Source of the DNA: Symsagittifera roscoffensis
Taxonomy: Eukaryota; Xenacoelomorpha; Acoela; Convolutidae
NCBI RefSeq assembly: GCF_963678635.1
Contig: NC_087069.1
Location: 48,935,892-48,999,891, forward strand
Length of the DNA: 64,000 bases
Direction of reading: 5' to 3'
Under the pieces are notes generated by a model, which saw only the letters and a program-made list of their open reading frames with translations, was not told where the DNA came from and did no database searches. The number at the start of each line of letters is the position of its first letter. Position 1 is the first letter of the stretch. Positions 19,759 to 29,530 of this stretch are shown one piece after another. Both the position numbers and the translations under genes were made by a program.

Positions 19759-20352
19759 TCAAGTAGTATTTCTTGTGGAGATACACATTATCTCGGTTTC
19801 TGCGAAGACTACGTGTAGGATGGCGTACAATTCCCTTGGGCTCAATTTGCCCCTGTTTGGGTCATATACAGGCATTGAGACCTCCGTTATCCCTCTTTCA
19901 ATCATGAAGTCTCGTAGTCTTGTTAGTGCCAACATCACGTGTTCGGGATCAATTGTGTTTCTGTCATTGACCCTCGTCACCAGGAAACACAGGTATTTCC
20001 CTGGGACTTGTGCCACTGATGGTGGAAGAGCTGCCATCCCTCCCAGTCCTGGTCTCTGTCTGAACAGAAACTCTACGTTCTGGTATTCTCTTCTAAAGTC
20101 AGCTTCCAGCCTTGATTTGAAACTCATGTCTGCCGTAATGCAGATCGCGCTAGTCCTGTTTGACAGGTTGAGGTCGCTATCCGTTATCATGATGTTTTCC
20201 GAGTACTCATTGGGTATTTCAAATTTCGTTTTAAAATTCCGTCCTATGGTAGGCTCTGGTTCTTCCTGTTCCAGTTCCAATTCGCTCGTTTCTCTTATTT
20301 CCTTGAGTTTCTTGATCATCAAAATTTCGGTGTGGGTAAGTCCTACCCCCAC
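19759..20352 (-). CDS. Macro domain, C-terminus of Pol (element A)
   Basis: 197 codons; the last 150 or so read as a macro domain of the TARG1/OARD1 type. They show the strand-helix S-A-I-C-I-T-A-D-M-S, the G-K-Y-L-C-F-L-V-T-R strand where TARG1 has its catalytic Lys (Arg here), a long helix, then S-M-P-V-Y-D-P-N-R-G-K-L where TARG1 has the G-C-G-L-D loop with its catalytic Asp (lost here), and a final helix plus strand. The family binds or removes ADP-ribose. The loop changes suggest this copy and that of B are not classic hydrolases. In B the domain is fused in frame to integrase; here a frameshift around 20,380-20,520 separates them. The listed GTG start is not a true start. Confidence 0.75.
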   Translation of the reverse strand: MGVGLTHTEILMIKKLKEIRETSELELEQEEPEPTIGRNFKTKFEIPNEYSENIMITDSDLNLSNRTSAICITADMSFKSRLEADFRREYQNVEFLFRQRPGLGGMAALPPSVAQVPGKYLCFLVTRVNDRNTIDPEHVMLALTRLRDFMIERGITEVSMPVYDPNRGKLSPRELYAILHVVFAETEIMCISTRNTT

Positions 20353-20361
20353 TCCCCGGAC
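20352..20361 (-). promoter_or_regulatory. Internal copy of the polypurine-tract 10-mer (element A)
   Basis: GTCCGGGGAG on the minus strand, read in the V-R-G-V frame, just before the macro domain. The same site exists in element B at 39073-39082. Confidence 0.5.
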
Positions 20362-20369
20362 AAAAATAT

Positions 20370-22439
20370 TTATCGACGTCCCCGTCGATGGTGTCGGTTC
20401 TGAATTGTCCAGCGGAATTTCCAGTGGTCTGTCTGTTGCCGTCCAGCCGAAGAGAGGGTCTTCCGTCTTCGTGTATTTTCCGATGACATGTCGACTTGTT
20501 GAATGCTCTGTCCTTCGTGACTATCGTTCTTGACATCGCGCATCCATTCTAGTATCCTCAAGTTCGTATTCTCCCTCCTCTCTATCTCGCTCTGTTCGAG
20601 GTCCGTCTCCATTTCCGGTGTCGAGTAGTCTTCCTGCGGATAGTGCCCACCATCGTTGATGACCTGCCATTCCTCTTCGGCTTCCAGTTCGCCCGCACTC
20701 AGTAGCTCTTCGCCCAACTTGTCTGGCTGTATCTTGTCAATCAAGAAGTCATCCCCGTACCTGTTGTACCTCATACCGGTCCGTTTACGATTGCCGCTTC
20801 TGGTTCCCGGTGGTAATGTCCGATCTGGCTCCATCCACTTCGGCACCTCATCTTGCTCCGGGTCGTTCCAGTCCTCTTCTTCAAACGATCCTGCTCCAGA
20901 CTCCACCTCTATTTTCTCATTATCGTCCAAGCTCAAGTTTTCATTGCCATCATTTTTCTCTCTGGTACCCTTTTCATTTACTTCACACGCGGGCTCCACC
21001 ACCAGGTACTCGAGACCTTCCATGTCTTTCGGCAGGCACCAGTCTTCCGGGGACGGGACATGAGGCTTCAGATTTTCGTAATGAGCTGCTCGCCCAGTAC
21101 TCAAGCGGTAGAACCGTCCTTTTTGATGTACTTCTGTTATCATGAATGGTCCCCTCCACTTCTTGAGTAGTTTTTTCGTCCCCTTGGGTGGTATGACATT
21201 TTGGAAGACCCACACGTACTGGCCCACTTCGTATGGCTTTGCTTGCAATATCTTTTCGTCGTATTTCTTGCGTTGTCTCATTTGCGCTTGCGCCGTATTC
21301 CTCCTGCATAGCTCGTTTAGCTCTTGCTGTCTTTTAATTGCTTCCTTCACATATGCTTGAGGCGACGTCCTTTTCCCTTCGTATTCCGGGTAGAAGAATG
21401 TTAGAGGCATTGCTCTCTCCCTGCCCGTCAACATCATGAAAGGACTGATGCCCGTCGTTGAGTGCTGAGTACTGTTATAGGCTCCTACTACCTGTGGCAG
21501 GTATTTGTCCCAATCCGTCATGTATCTTGAGCAGTACACCCTTAACATGTTGACCAGTGTCCTGTTCTGTCTCTCTACCAAACCATTCGTCTGTGGGTGA
21601 TAGGTCGTCGAGTGTGCTTGAGCAATGTGCGATCTCTTCATCAATTCTTTAGTCAAGTCTCCCACAAAAGCTTTACCGTTGTCCGACTGAAAACTCATTG
21701 GGCAACCATACCGCGATATCCAATGTGTTATTAGATGATCACATGTCTCCTCGGCCGAGGCTGTCTGGCACGGAACCGCCTCCGCCAACTTTGTAAAGTG
21801 ATCTATTATAACCAGTATTTGGTTATAACCCGACTCCGTCATGCAGGTTTTTTGATGGTCTATCTGCACTATTTCATTGAATTCCGAACTCTCGACAGAC
21901 TTGAGGGGAAACTTCATCTTCCTTGGGTCTTTCACTTGAAGACATGCTAGGCAGGCATTCACCCATCTCTCGCAAGCTTTTCTCATTCCCGGCCAATCAA
22001 ACCTATGAAGTATCCTTTGTTGTACTTTGTCTATCCCCTGGTGCCCCATCTGGTCGTGTGATCTGAAAACCACCTCCGTTTGATACAATTGTGGTAGTAT
22101 GATGAGATTGTGCTTGTGTAGTATCTTTTCCTCATCTCTCCTCTTACACGCTACCACCCCGTCAGCTGTATGATAGAGTAAGCCTTTCTTCTCTCTGTAG
22201 AACTGGCTCAAGATCTTGTAGCTGTCTTCCTCAAGTTCCCCTTTCTCCTTGATCCCTGACTGGATCCATTTGGAGAGGTTGCTTGTCATTTTGTCATTCT
22301 TCTGGGCTCTTATTAGGTCTGACAGCCTATATCTCGCCTTGACATGCTCCTTTAGCGCCATGATCTGTCCATTCATCTCACCAGGGTTGTGGATGTCATC
22401 ACTCAGCTTTACGCATATGATCCTTTTCACGATTCTCAT
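20370..22439 (-). CDS. pol: Integrase and C-terminal linker (element A)
   Basis: 689 codons. The HHCC zinc-binding N-domain (H-x4-H near residue 130, then C-L-A-C near 165), the catalytic core with D near 194 (Q-I-D-H), D near 252 (S-D-N-G) and E near 287 (V-E-R-Q-N), with exactly 35 residues between the last two, and a GPY/F-type module (W-R-G-P-F) near 427 are all present. This is a complete Ty3/gypsy-type integrase that joins element DNA to the host genome. An acidic tail follows. It lies in the same frame as Gag-Pol, separated by one TGA at 22539-22541, so the apparent Met is internal. The last 40 residues are out of frame with the macro domain. Confidence 0.92.
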   Translation of the reverse strand: MRIVKRIICVKLSDDIHNPGEMNGQIMALKEHVKARYRLSDLIRAQKNDKMTSNLSKWIQSGIKEKGELEEDSYKILSQFYREKKGLLYHTADGVVACKRRDEEKILHKHNLIILPQLYQTEVVFRSHDQMGHQGIDKVQQRILHRFDWPGMRKACERWVNACLACLQVKDPRKMKFPLKSVESSEFNEIVQIDHQKTCMTESGYNQILVIIDHFTKLAEAVPCQTASAEETCDHLITHWISRYGCPMSFQSDNGKAFVGDLTKELMKRSHIAQAHSTTYHPQTNGLVERQNRTLVNMLRVYCSRYMTDWDKYLPQVVGAYNSTQHSTTGISPFMMLTGRERAMPLTFFYPEYEGKRTSPQAYVKEAIKRQQELNELCRRNTAQAQMRQRKKYDEKILQAKPYEVGQYVWVFQNVIPPKGTKKLLKKWRGPFMITEVHQKGRFYRLSTGRAAHYENLKPHVPSPEDWCLPKDMEGLEYLVVEPACEVNEKGTREKNDGNENLSLDDNEKIEVESGAGSFEEEDWNDPEQDEVPKWMEPDRTLPPGTRSGNRKRTGMRYNRYGDDFLIDKIQPDKLGEELLSAGELEAEEEWQVINDGGHYPQEDYSTPEMETDLEQSEIERRENTNLRILEWMRDVKNDSHEGQSIQQVDMSSENTRRRKTLSSAGRQQTDHWKFRWTIQNRHHRRGRR

Positions 22440-22538
22440 ATCGTCTTCTGGTACCAGATTCGTCCTGACGTTCGAGTTGCATGATAGTTCCCTGAATGGC
22501 TTCCTCGAAACCGCATTTTCTTCAAGTTCTTCACCACC

Positions 22539-25500
22539 TCATACCTCTTGTATGTCCAGATTGTACGTCCCTGAAGATGGATCTGTCTGTAACTCCCTAT
22601 CATGTCGTCTAATCTTCTCTTCCGCCAATATCATGCACAGACTGTCCTGGTCTTCGCTGCTCTTGTCCGAGTCTTCATCCCATTCTTCACGCTCCCCGGA
22701 CAATTTCCTTTCTCCGGTTTCCTCTACTTCCGTGTAGTTGGACCCCTCCCCGGACTCTTGATCTAGTCCCAGGTGTTCAGCCTCTTCTTTGAATGCCACT
22801 TTCCTTTTCCTAGCCTTGGTCTGCTCCAGAATGTCTTCAGGGATTTTGTCAACTAGTGACCGCACGATGTCCTTGCTATCAGCGACGTCCCCTGTTGAGG
22901 AGTCAGTGTTGTTCACTGTCTCTTGTTTCCGAAGTATGGTGACTTCCGGTTCCTCTTGACCCTTCTCTTGAATCACCGGTTTGTCTTCTGATAGTTTCTC
23001 AAGCAGCCTCCTTAAGTCTTCATCTATTCGAACACTTCCCGCTTCTACCTGTTTGAGATCATAACCTTTTGCCTTGAGTGTTTCCCTCACGATCTTGGAC
23101 CTGAGCATTATCTCTATGGGAATCCCTTTGCTTTTCTTCAAGATGGTCTTCTCTGGGTGTTCTTTAGGTAATTCCGGATGATCTTCAATTGGCTTGCCTG
23201 ATTTGTCCAGCCATCTCGTGAGTGGAAGACTGTCGTACGTTTCTTTATCCATGAATGAGAAGCCATCTTTGATCTCAGGTATGTCTGCCTCTCTTTGTTC
23301 TTGTCTCTCGTAGAACTCTGTCTTTTTACTCAAGCTGTCGGCATTTTGATGTTTATCTCGAGTTCTATGCTCAATTATCATGTTATATCCGTCTAGGCGA
23401 ACTATCCACCTCCCGATGTAACTTTGGTCCATCGAGTACGTTTTCAGCCAGCTTAGTGTCCGGTTGTCGACTCGCAACTTGAATGGCTCGCTGCCCAGGT
23501 ACGCCCTGTACTTCTCAACAAAGGTAACCACCGCGAACATCTCTGCTTTCGGTGCTCCGTACTTCATTTCCGTGTCACTCAGGACTTTGCTCCCGTAAGC
23601 TATTGGTCTCAAGACTGTTTTCCCGTTCCATTCCTGTTCCTGATGGAGAATTCCCGAAATCGCAACTACCGACGCATCCGTGTCCAGCACGTACATCCCC
23701 TTTTCAGTCGGCATACCCAGTACTGGTGCCTCACATAGCTCTTTTTTTATCCTCTGGAATGACTCTTCCGCTGCGTTGTTCCATGTGAACTTCTTGCCCT
23801 TGTGCCTCATCAATTGTTGCATCGGGTACACCTTGTCCGCGTAGCCTTTGATGAACTCTCTGTAGTAGTTAGCGAAGCCCAGGAAGCTCATCAACTGGTG
23901 TTCCGTCTTCGGTGACTTCCAGGTTAGGACTGCCTCCACGGCGTCTAGATCAGGTCTGATCCCGTGCTTATCTACCATCCTGCCCAAGTATTTAATTGAG
24001 TCTTTGAGTATTTCGCACTTTGATGGTTTACACTTTAGCCCCGATCTCTTCATGCACGCGAACACCTCGTCTAGTCTCTCGATGTGGTCCTCCAATGTTG
24101 GCGTTGCTATTACCACGTCATCCACGTAGCACATTACCAGATTGCCATACTTCTTCGTTACGCCTATCAGCGCGTGCGCCATCAATCGTTGAAACGTGGC
24201 CGTAGCATTGCAAAGTCCAAACGGCATCCATTTCCATTGAAACAGACCCAGCTCGCAGGCAAACCCTGTCTTCTCCCTGTCCTGCTTCCGTAGTGGTACC
24301 TGCCAAAAGGCCGAGCCTAAATCAAGAGTCGTAAAAAATTTTGCATCACCTAACTTCGAGAGGCTCTCATCAATCCTAGGTATGGGATAGGCATCCTTCA
24401 CCGTGACGGAGTTCAGGTATCGAAAGTCACAGCAAAACCTCAACTGGTCGCCTTTCTTTTTGGCCATCACTACTCCACACGCCCACGGTGACTTGGATGG
24501 TTCTATCATGTCATACTCTAGTAACGTTTCGATCTCTTTCCTACAAACCTCCGATTTGTGCGGGGTCATGCGCCTCGCCCCCTCCCTGTGCGGCACCGCG
24601 TTCTCCTCAAGTTCTATTTCATGCTCAACAAAATTGCAACATCCGATATCCGCTTTATGCTTCGAAAAAACTTCTTCGTTCCGATCTAGTACGTCCTTGA
24701 TGGCTTCGAGCTGTTCGTCCGTCAGTTTGCCCCTCAAGTGTTCAATCTCCGGGAGAACCGGTTTATCAGTTTGCATTTCATCTAATGTAGGCCGCTCCGG
24801 AAAGTTCGAGCAGCTCGACAGTCCATCGTCCGTCTCTGACTTAAGTGAATCAATAAGACCTGATGAACTTTTAATTTCCTGTAATCGTCTCAAGATACAA
24901 ATCCTGTCCCTATGATTAGGACAATCAACAACTTCATTTTGTTTTGAGTTCTCAGTCATTTCATATCGGGTTTTAACCGGCAACGCATATCCCAGCTTCC
25001 TCCCTCTCTGTATCGTGATCGGTATATCAAGAGTATTCAACAAGACACTGACGCAGAGGCCACTCTTCGTTATCGAGAAGGATCTTCCTAAAACAGCAGC
25101 ACTTTGACTATTAGGGTTTGGAACTATGCACACTTGTTTGTTATCGCTTAGTTCATTGAAATTTTTCATTCTCAAGCCCACTATTGCCGCTTCATTTGCT
25201 TTTAGCCTCACCCTTCTACTCAAGAATACCGGTGTTTTGGTTTCGTTTGCCATTATTAAATTTACCGGTTTGATTGCGTACCTCCTATTCGGGTTCCGTA
25301 TTCTGAACATTGCATTATTCAGATCAATTGCTACATCAAAATTCCTGATGAAGTCTCTGCCTAAAATAAATTGGTCAGATTCATCTAGGTTTTCCACCAC
25401 AAGAAAGCTCATCCACAGGTTACGTTCCCCCAAATTGAGGGCTATTAAAGGCGTTCTGCCCAACACCCGCAGGGCTCCTTTGTTTGCAGCCGACAGCCGT

Positions 25501-28500
25501 ATTCTCGAGTCTATCAAGTCGCCTTTGTTAAATCCCATCCGTTCCCAAGTTTCAATTGGTATGACGCTCAAGACCGCTCCTGTATCGAGTAACCCACGTA
25601 ACTGAATCTTTTTGCCATTTATGTCTAGCACGTGCCCTGTCACATCTGCCTTTGTCCCGATGTGCATCGCATCTTCCTCAAGCATGGCGCAGTGTCCAAT
25701 CGATCTCACTTTCAACTCTTCTTTCCCTACGTAGATTTGCCCAATTAGGTCTTCATCACATGTTATCATTGTCTTGGTATAGATGTTGATTCCATCTATG
25801 TTTAACATCACCTCGTGTGGACCATAAGCTTCGGTGTACCTGTTATCAATGCGTCCTGACTTACTGCCCCCCCTTGTGAGTAGTGCTCTCAATGCTCTAG
25901 AGGTCGTTTGCGGGCTTATGCCACTCAAGTAGTCTGCGTACACATCAATGTGCATTGTAGTCTGCTCACATGGTTCGCTCAAGTTTCTCGTAACTTCGTG
26001 TCCACCCACAGTGATTATGGACATTATCCTGGCCCCGATTTTCGATATGCCGAATGGCTTTCCCGTTACCATTTTCACAGTGTTACAATTCCCTGTTTTC
26101 GTCGAGCCCGATGCGACCTCTGACGTTGGCTTCAATCCAGTTAAGGCCTCATTGAAATTCTGTCTTTCAATTTCCTGTTTTAGCCTTTGCTCTATTTCTT
26201 TCGCGGCTAGGTCCTGTTTCACCTTGTTAATTGCTTCAGTCGCTGCTTTCTCGTAATTTATCTCTAGAGGGTTCCCGGCTGTGGATTCTATCGCACCATT
26301 GACGTGTGTCACTGCTTTCACCGTTTTCGTCGGCAGTTCCGTGTTCGGTGTACCTGAGTTCCTTGAATCAAACTCGGTTTGTCTATTGCGCTGATTCTGC
26401 ACCGCCGCTAATGCCAACTTATGTTTGGGGTGATTCTGGTCTTTGACCGCTTCCCAGAACAATGGGCAATCCATTCTGAAGTGTCCTTCTTGATTACAGA
26501 AAAAGCATCTCGCTCCTATCTTGACGATTAAGCCACTATAGTACTCATGTTCCTCCATTTGGCTCATATCTTCCTCATCCGGTGCGTATCCTAGACCCTT
26601 CATGCCTTGTTTGTATGTTGTGCAGTCAGCCACGTGGTGGTCCGCCGACCCGCAGTTCGCGCATGATCTGCGCTTGTCCATGTCATCTCTAGGTTTATAC
26701 CATGACGACCTCTGAGGTTGGCTTCCCCCTTGAGTGTTCCTGTTTTCTGCATACGAGTACTTCTTAGGTTTCATCAGCATGTATTCTCTCGATTTTTGTC
26801 TCATTTCTTCTGGGGTCGGTGCGCTGTCTTTCGACAATGTGTAGTATGTTGCTAACATTGTCCTTAAGTCATCACTTTTTACCCCATCAATGAACTTCGA
26901 GGCGATGCTGAAGTTCCTCCTGTTCGTCGACTCCTCTGGGTCACTCCTTCTCCTCAAGCTCTCAAGGTCATCTAGGAATCGATCAATTGACTCATCATCC
27001 CTTTGCCTTCTCTTTTCAAATCGCATCATCGCTTGGTGACCCTTCATGCCTGACCCGAATCGATTCAGCAATATTTCGAAGATCTTGTCTGCGGTATCGC
27101 GTTCTTCTTCTTTCTTGGCAACCACGCATTTCAATGCCGTGCCTTCCAAGTTGCTGAGTATGGCTGTGCAAGCTTGTCTTTCATCATTCAAGTTGTCTTG
27201 CTCTAGATGTAATCTCATCACCTCCACCCAAGTGTCAATGCATCCATCGGAGTCGTCTTTGAATTCTTTTGGTTTCTTGAATGTTTTTCTCGATTTTCCT
27301 TCTCTCCTGTCGCTCGAGTCAGTGTTCCTCGTGGCGAAGGCCTCTAGAGTCCTATTCATCATTTCCCAGGTGCTTGCCCAGGTCATGGCGTCCGGACCTG
27401 CGTTGCTATTAGCTGTTGAGTCCCCCGGGCCACCCATTGTATTTGATGCTCCGTTCTTCATGATTGTTTTAGTAGCTGTAGGTGCTGTGCCCACCGCGTC
27501 CCGGGTTGACGGCAAGGGTGTCGATTGCCGTTTGTTTTTTTGCGGTTCCACAAAGTCAACTCTGGTGCCTTGTGTGCGATCCGCAGCCGGTCTTTCTTGT
27601 GATGTAGAATTTCTTAAGATGGCATCCAATTTGGCCTGTATTGCACACGAGCTTTCGGCCTGATTCCTGCTCATTGTGTCCATCCTCGTTTCTAAGCTAC
27701 CTAAATGACTGTGGACATCATCATATCTGTTTTTCAACTGTTGCATATCTTCTCTGATGCACTTATTTCGTTCTTCATTGGTAGCTTCTATCTTATCTGA
27801 CATCTGTTGGAGTCTTTCATCCGTCGCCTTAGCCAGGTTAAAATAGCTATCCAGATATTCGTGTTTGTTGTACTTCAACTCTTTCTTTATTAAGTCTCTA
27901 TCTTCCTCACTGTACTTTAATTTCTTGTCGATCTGATTCAATTTCGTCATCAGATCGCCAAGCTCGAGATTAGCTACTTCATGGTTGGCCGTGGTGTTGT
28001 CTTCGGCCGTCACCCCTGCTCCGGCTTGTTCTTCATTCGGGTCGACTTCTGTTGCTTTCGTGCTCACTGTACCAAATGTTCGTGCTTTTTCTGTTTTTGA
28101 TTCTTCCGCCGAGTTGTCTCTTGATTTGAATCCGACCATCATTGCAAACTTGTCTGTGAAGGATGTCTTTTTCACTTGGGAGTCATTTTTCACAGTTTCT
28201 TTAGTATTGCCTGTTGTGTCTTCCAATGCGTCTATCCGTGAGAACTCAACGGTCTTTTGGCTCTGGTCTTCCACGTGGGGTATCGGTGTAGATTCCGTTG
28301 TCCTTTTCTCCACTTCATCTACGCTCTGGTCTGGTGTCTCTAGATCAATCTCCACCGTTGGCTCCACCTGTTTGTCTTTAGCCCCTTCTCTCGTCTTGTT
28401 CTCGGTACTACTCCTTGTGTTGACCATGCTAACTGAAAAATTATCATTCGTTTTCTTTGGTCCCATTGATGTCGTTCCGCGCAGCGACGAGTTATATTTC

Positions 28501-28553
28501 GTGTTTGATCCAGCTGATCTCCTTTCGAGCACCGGTAACCTACTCCGTCTCAT
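22539..28553 (-). CDS. gag-pol: Gag-protease-RT-RNase H polyprotein (element A)
   Basis: 2,004 codons in one frame, with no gag/pol shift. An S/T/E-rich N-terminus with a coiled coil at about 195-310 is followed by a Gag capsid-like region at 420-590, two CCHC knuckles (C-x2-C-x4-H-x4-C) near 631 and 684, a retropepsin with L-L-D-T-G-A near 989, RT at about 1325-1560 with Y-V-D-D near 1476, and RNase H at about 1615-1740 with D-T-D-A-S. The tail holds two L-S-G-E/E-S-G-E sites made by the polypurine 10-mer. It ends at a TGA within the RNase H-integrase linker, where the frame then reads on into integrase. The TGA is probably a mutation, as element B reads through this region. Start: Met at 28553, the first in frame after the repeat-rich leader. 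Confidence 0.93.
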   Translation of the reverse strand: MRRSRLPVLERRSAGSNTKYNSSLRGTTSMGPKKTNDNFSVSMVNTRSSTENKTREGAKDKQVEPTVEIDLETPDQSVDEVEKRTTESTPIPHVEDQSQKTVEFSRIDALEDTTGNTKETVKNDSQVKKTSFTDKFAMMVGFKSRDNSAEESKTEKARTFGTVSTKATEVDPNEEQAGAGVTAEDNTTANHEVANLELGDLMTKLNQIDKKLKYSEEDRDLIKKELKYNKHEYLDSYFNLAKATDERLQQMSDKIEATNEERNKCIREDMQQLKNRYDDVHSHLGSLETRMDTMSRNQAESSCAIQAKLDAILRNSTSQERPAADRTQGTRVDFVEPQKNKRQSTPLPSTRDAVGTAPTATKTIMKNGASNTMGGPGDSTANSNAGPDAMTWASTWEMMNRTLEAFATRNTDSSDRREGKSRKTFKKPKEFKDDSDGCIDTWVEVMRLHLEQDNLNDERQACTAILSNLEGTALKCVVAKKEEERDTADKIFEILLNRFGSGMKGHQAMMRFEKRRQRDDESIDRFLDDLESLRRRSDPEESTNRRNFSIASKFIDGVKSDDLRTMLATYYTLSKDSAPTPEEMRQKSREYMLMKPKKYSYAENRNTQGGSQPQRSSWYKPRDDMDKRRSCANCGSADHHVADCTTYKQGMKGLGYAPDEEDMSQMEEHEYYSGLIVKIGARCFFCNQEGHFRMDCPLFWEAVKDQNHPKHKLALAAVQNQRNRQTEFDSRNSGTPNTELPTKTVKAVTHVNGAIESTAGNPLEINYEKAATEAINKVKQDLAAKEIEQRLKQEIERQNFNEALTGLKPTSEVASGSTKTGNCNTVKMVTGKPFGISKIGARIMSIITVGGHEVTRNLSEPCEQTTMHIDVYADYLSGISPQTTSRALRALLTRGGSKSGRIDNRYTEAYGPHEVMLNIDGINIYTKTMITCDEDLIGQIYVGKEELKVRSIGHCAMLEEDAMHIGTKADVTGHVLDINGKKIQLRGLLDTGAVLSVIPIETWERMGFNKGDLIDSRIRLSAANKGALRVLGRTPLIALNLGERNLWMSFLVVENLDESDQFILGRDFIRNFDVAIDLNNAMFRIRNPNRRYAIKPVNLIMANETKTPVFLSRRVRLKANEAAIVGLRMKNFNELSDNKQVCIVPNPNSQSAAVLGRSFSITKSGLCVSVLLNTLDIPITIQRGRKLGYALPVKTRYEMTENSKQNEVVDCPNHRDRICILRRLQEIKSSSGLIDSLKSETDDGLSSCSNFPERPTLDEMQTDKPVLPEIEHLRGKLTDEQLEAIKDVLDRNEEVFSKHKADIGCCNFVEHEIELEENAVPHREGARRMTPHKSEVCRKEIETLLEYDMIEPSKSPWACGVVMAKKKGDQLRFCCDFRYLNSVTVKDAYPIPRIDESLSKLGDAKFFTTLDLGSAFWQVPLRKQDREKTGFACELGLFQWKWMPFGLCNATATFQRLMAHALIGVTKKYGNLVMCYVDDVVIATPTLEDHIERLDEVFACMKRSGLKCKPSKCEILKDSIKYLGRMVDKHGIRPDLDAVEAVLTWKSPKTEHQLMSFLGFANYYREFIKGYADKVYPMQQLMRHKGKKFTWNNAAEESFQRIKKELCEAPVLGMPTEKGMYVLDTDASVVAISGILHQEQEWNGKTVLRPIAYGSKVLSDTEMKYGAPKAEMFAVVTFVEKYRAYLGSEPFKLRVDNRTLSWLKTYSMDQSYIGRWIVRLDGYNMIIEHRTRDKHQNADSLSKKTEFYERQEQREADIPEIKDGFSFMDKETYDSLPLTRWLDKSGKPIEDHPELPKEHPEKTILKKSKGIPIEIMLRSKIVRETLKAKGYDLKQVEAGSVRIDEDLRRLLEKLSEDKPVIQEKGQEEPEVTILRKQETVNNTDSSTGDVADSKDIVRSLVDKIPEDILEQTKARKRKVAFKEEAEHLGLDQESGEGSNYTEVEETGERKLSGEREEWDEDSDKSSEDQDSLCMILAEEKIRRHDRELQTDPSSGTYNLDIQEV
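22692..22755 (-). promoter_or_regulatory. Two internal copies of the polypurine 10-mer (element A)
   Basis: GTCCGGGGAG at 22692-22701 and 22746-22755 on the minus strand, 54 bp apart, in the RNase H-integrase linker. Element B has three copies in the matching place. Confidence 0.5.
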
Positions 28554-28732
28554 TTTTTCTACTTACAATTGGTCCTGTTTACAATATTATTATATACACA
28601 AATCTATCCTAAGAGTAAAATCTTTTGTGAAAAGATTCTTTAAAAGAAATATGTGACGTGATTAAAACTGAGTCTTGGTGTTTTTTAACTGTCCTGAAAA
28701 ACTTTTTATAGTTTTTGTTCCAATTTTTATGC

Positions 28733-29530
28733 CGTCCCAAGACCTTCTTCCACTTGTCTCAAGACTGTACAGTGCTGTCCCAGTACTTTTTGTTAGTGTC
28801 CCAAGACCCCTGTCCCAAGGGTACTGTCCCAGGACTACTGTCCCAAGACCCCTGTCCCAAGACTAGTGTCCCAAGACCACTGTCCCAAGACCACTATCCC
28901 AAGGGTACTGTCCCAGGACCACTGTCCCAAGACCCCTGTCCCAAGACTAGTGTCCCAAGACCACTGTCCCAAGACCACTATCCCAAGGGTACTGTCCCAG
29001 GACTACTGTCCCAAGACCCCTGTCCCAAGACTAGTGTCCCAAGACCACTGTCCCAAGGCTAGTGTCCCAAGGGTACTGTCCCAAGGCTAGTGTCCCAAGA
29101 CCACTGTCCCAAGACTACTATCCCAAGGCTACTATCCCAAGGCTAGTGTCCCAAGACCACTGTCCCAAGACTACTATCCCAAGGCTACTGTCCCAAGGCT
29201 ACTGTCCCAAGGCTAGTGTCCCAAGACCACTGTCCCAAGACTACTATCCCAAGGCTACTGTCCAAAGGCTAGTGTCCCAAGACCACTGTCCCAAGACTAC
29301 TATCCCAAGGCTACTGTCCCAAGGCTAGTGTCCCAAGACCACTGTCCCAAGACTACTATCCCAAGGCTAGTGTCCCAAGACCACTGTCCCAAGACTACTA
29401 TCCCAAGACTTCTCTGGTACTGTCCCAAGACTGCGCTGTCCCAAGACCTCTTCGGCACTGTCCCAAGACTGCACTGTCCCAAGACCTCTTTGGTACTGTC
29501 CCAAGACTGCACTGTCCCAAGACTGTTAAC
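28733..29530. repeat. 14-bp minisatellite in the leader of element A
   Basis: Dozens of units of the form ACTGTCCCAAGACC with small variants. From about 28,821 to 29,060 an 84-bp higher-order unit (6 x 14) repeats: the GTACTGTCCCAGG variant recurs at 28821, 28905 and 28989. A further part is built mainly on GGCTACT/GGCTAGT variants, and the last 120 bp use longer units with CTCTTTGGT inserts. Confidence 0.95.

Noticed and set aside
20352..20361. CTCCCCGGAC as a tRNA-Asp primer-binding match
   Set aside because: It resembles the 3' end of eukaryotic tRNA-Asp only loosely, and it lies at the polypurine end of the LTR, not the primer-binding end.
22539..22541. TGA between RNase H and integrase as programmed readthrough or selenocysteine
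   Set aside because: Element B has no stop in this region and A has other private stops, so a chance mutation is simpler.
28733..29530. CRISPR-like array
   Set aside because: Units are contiguous with no unique spacers of fixed length, and the context is a eukaryotic retrotransposon.
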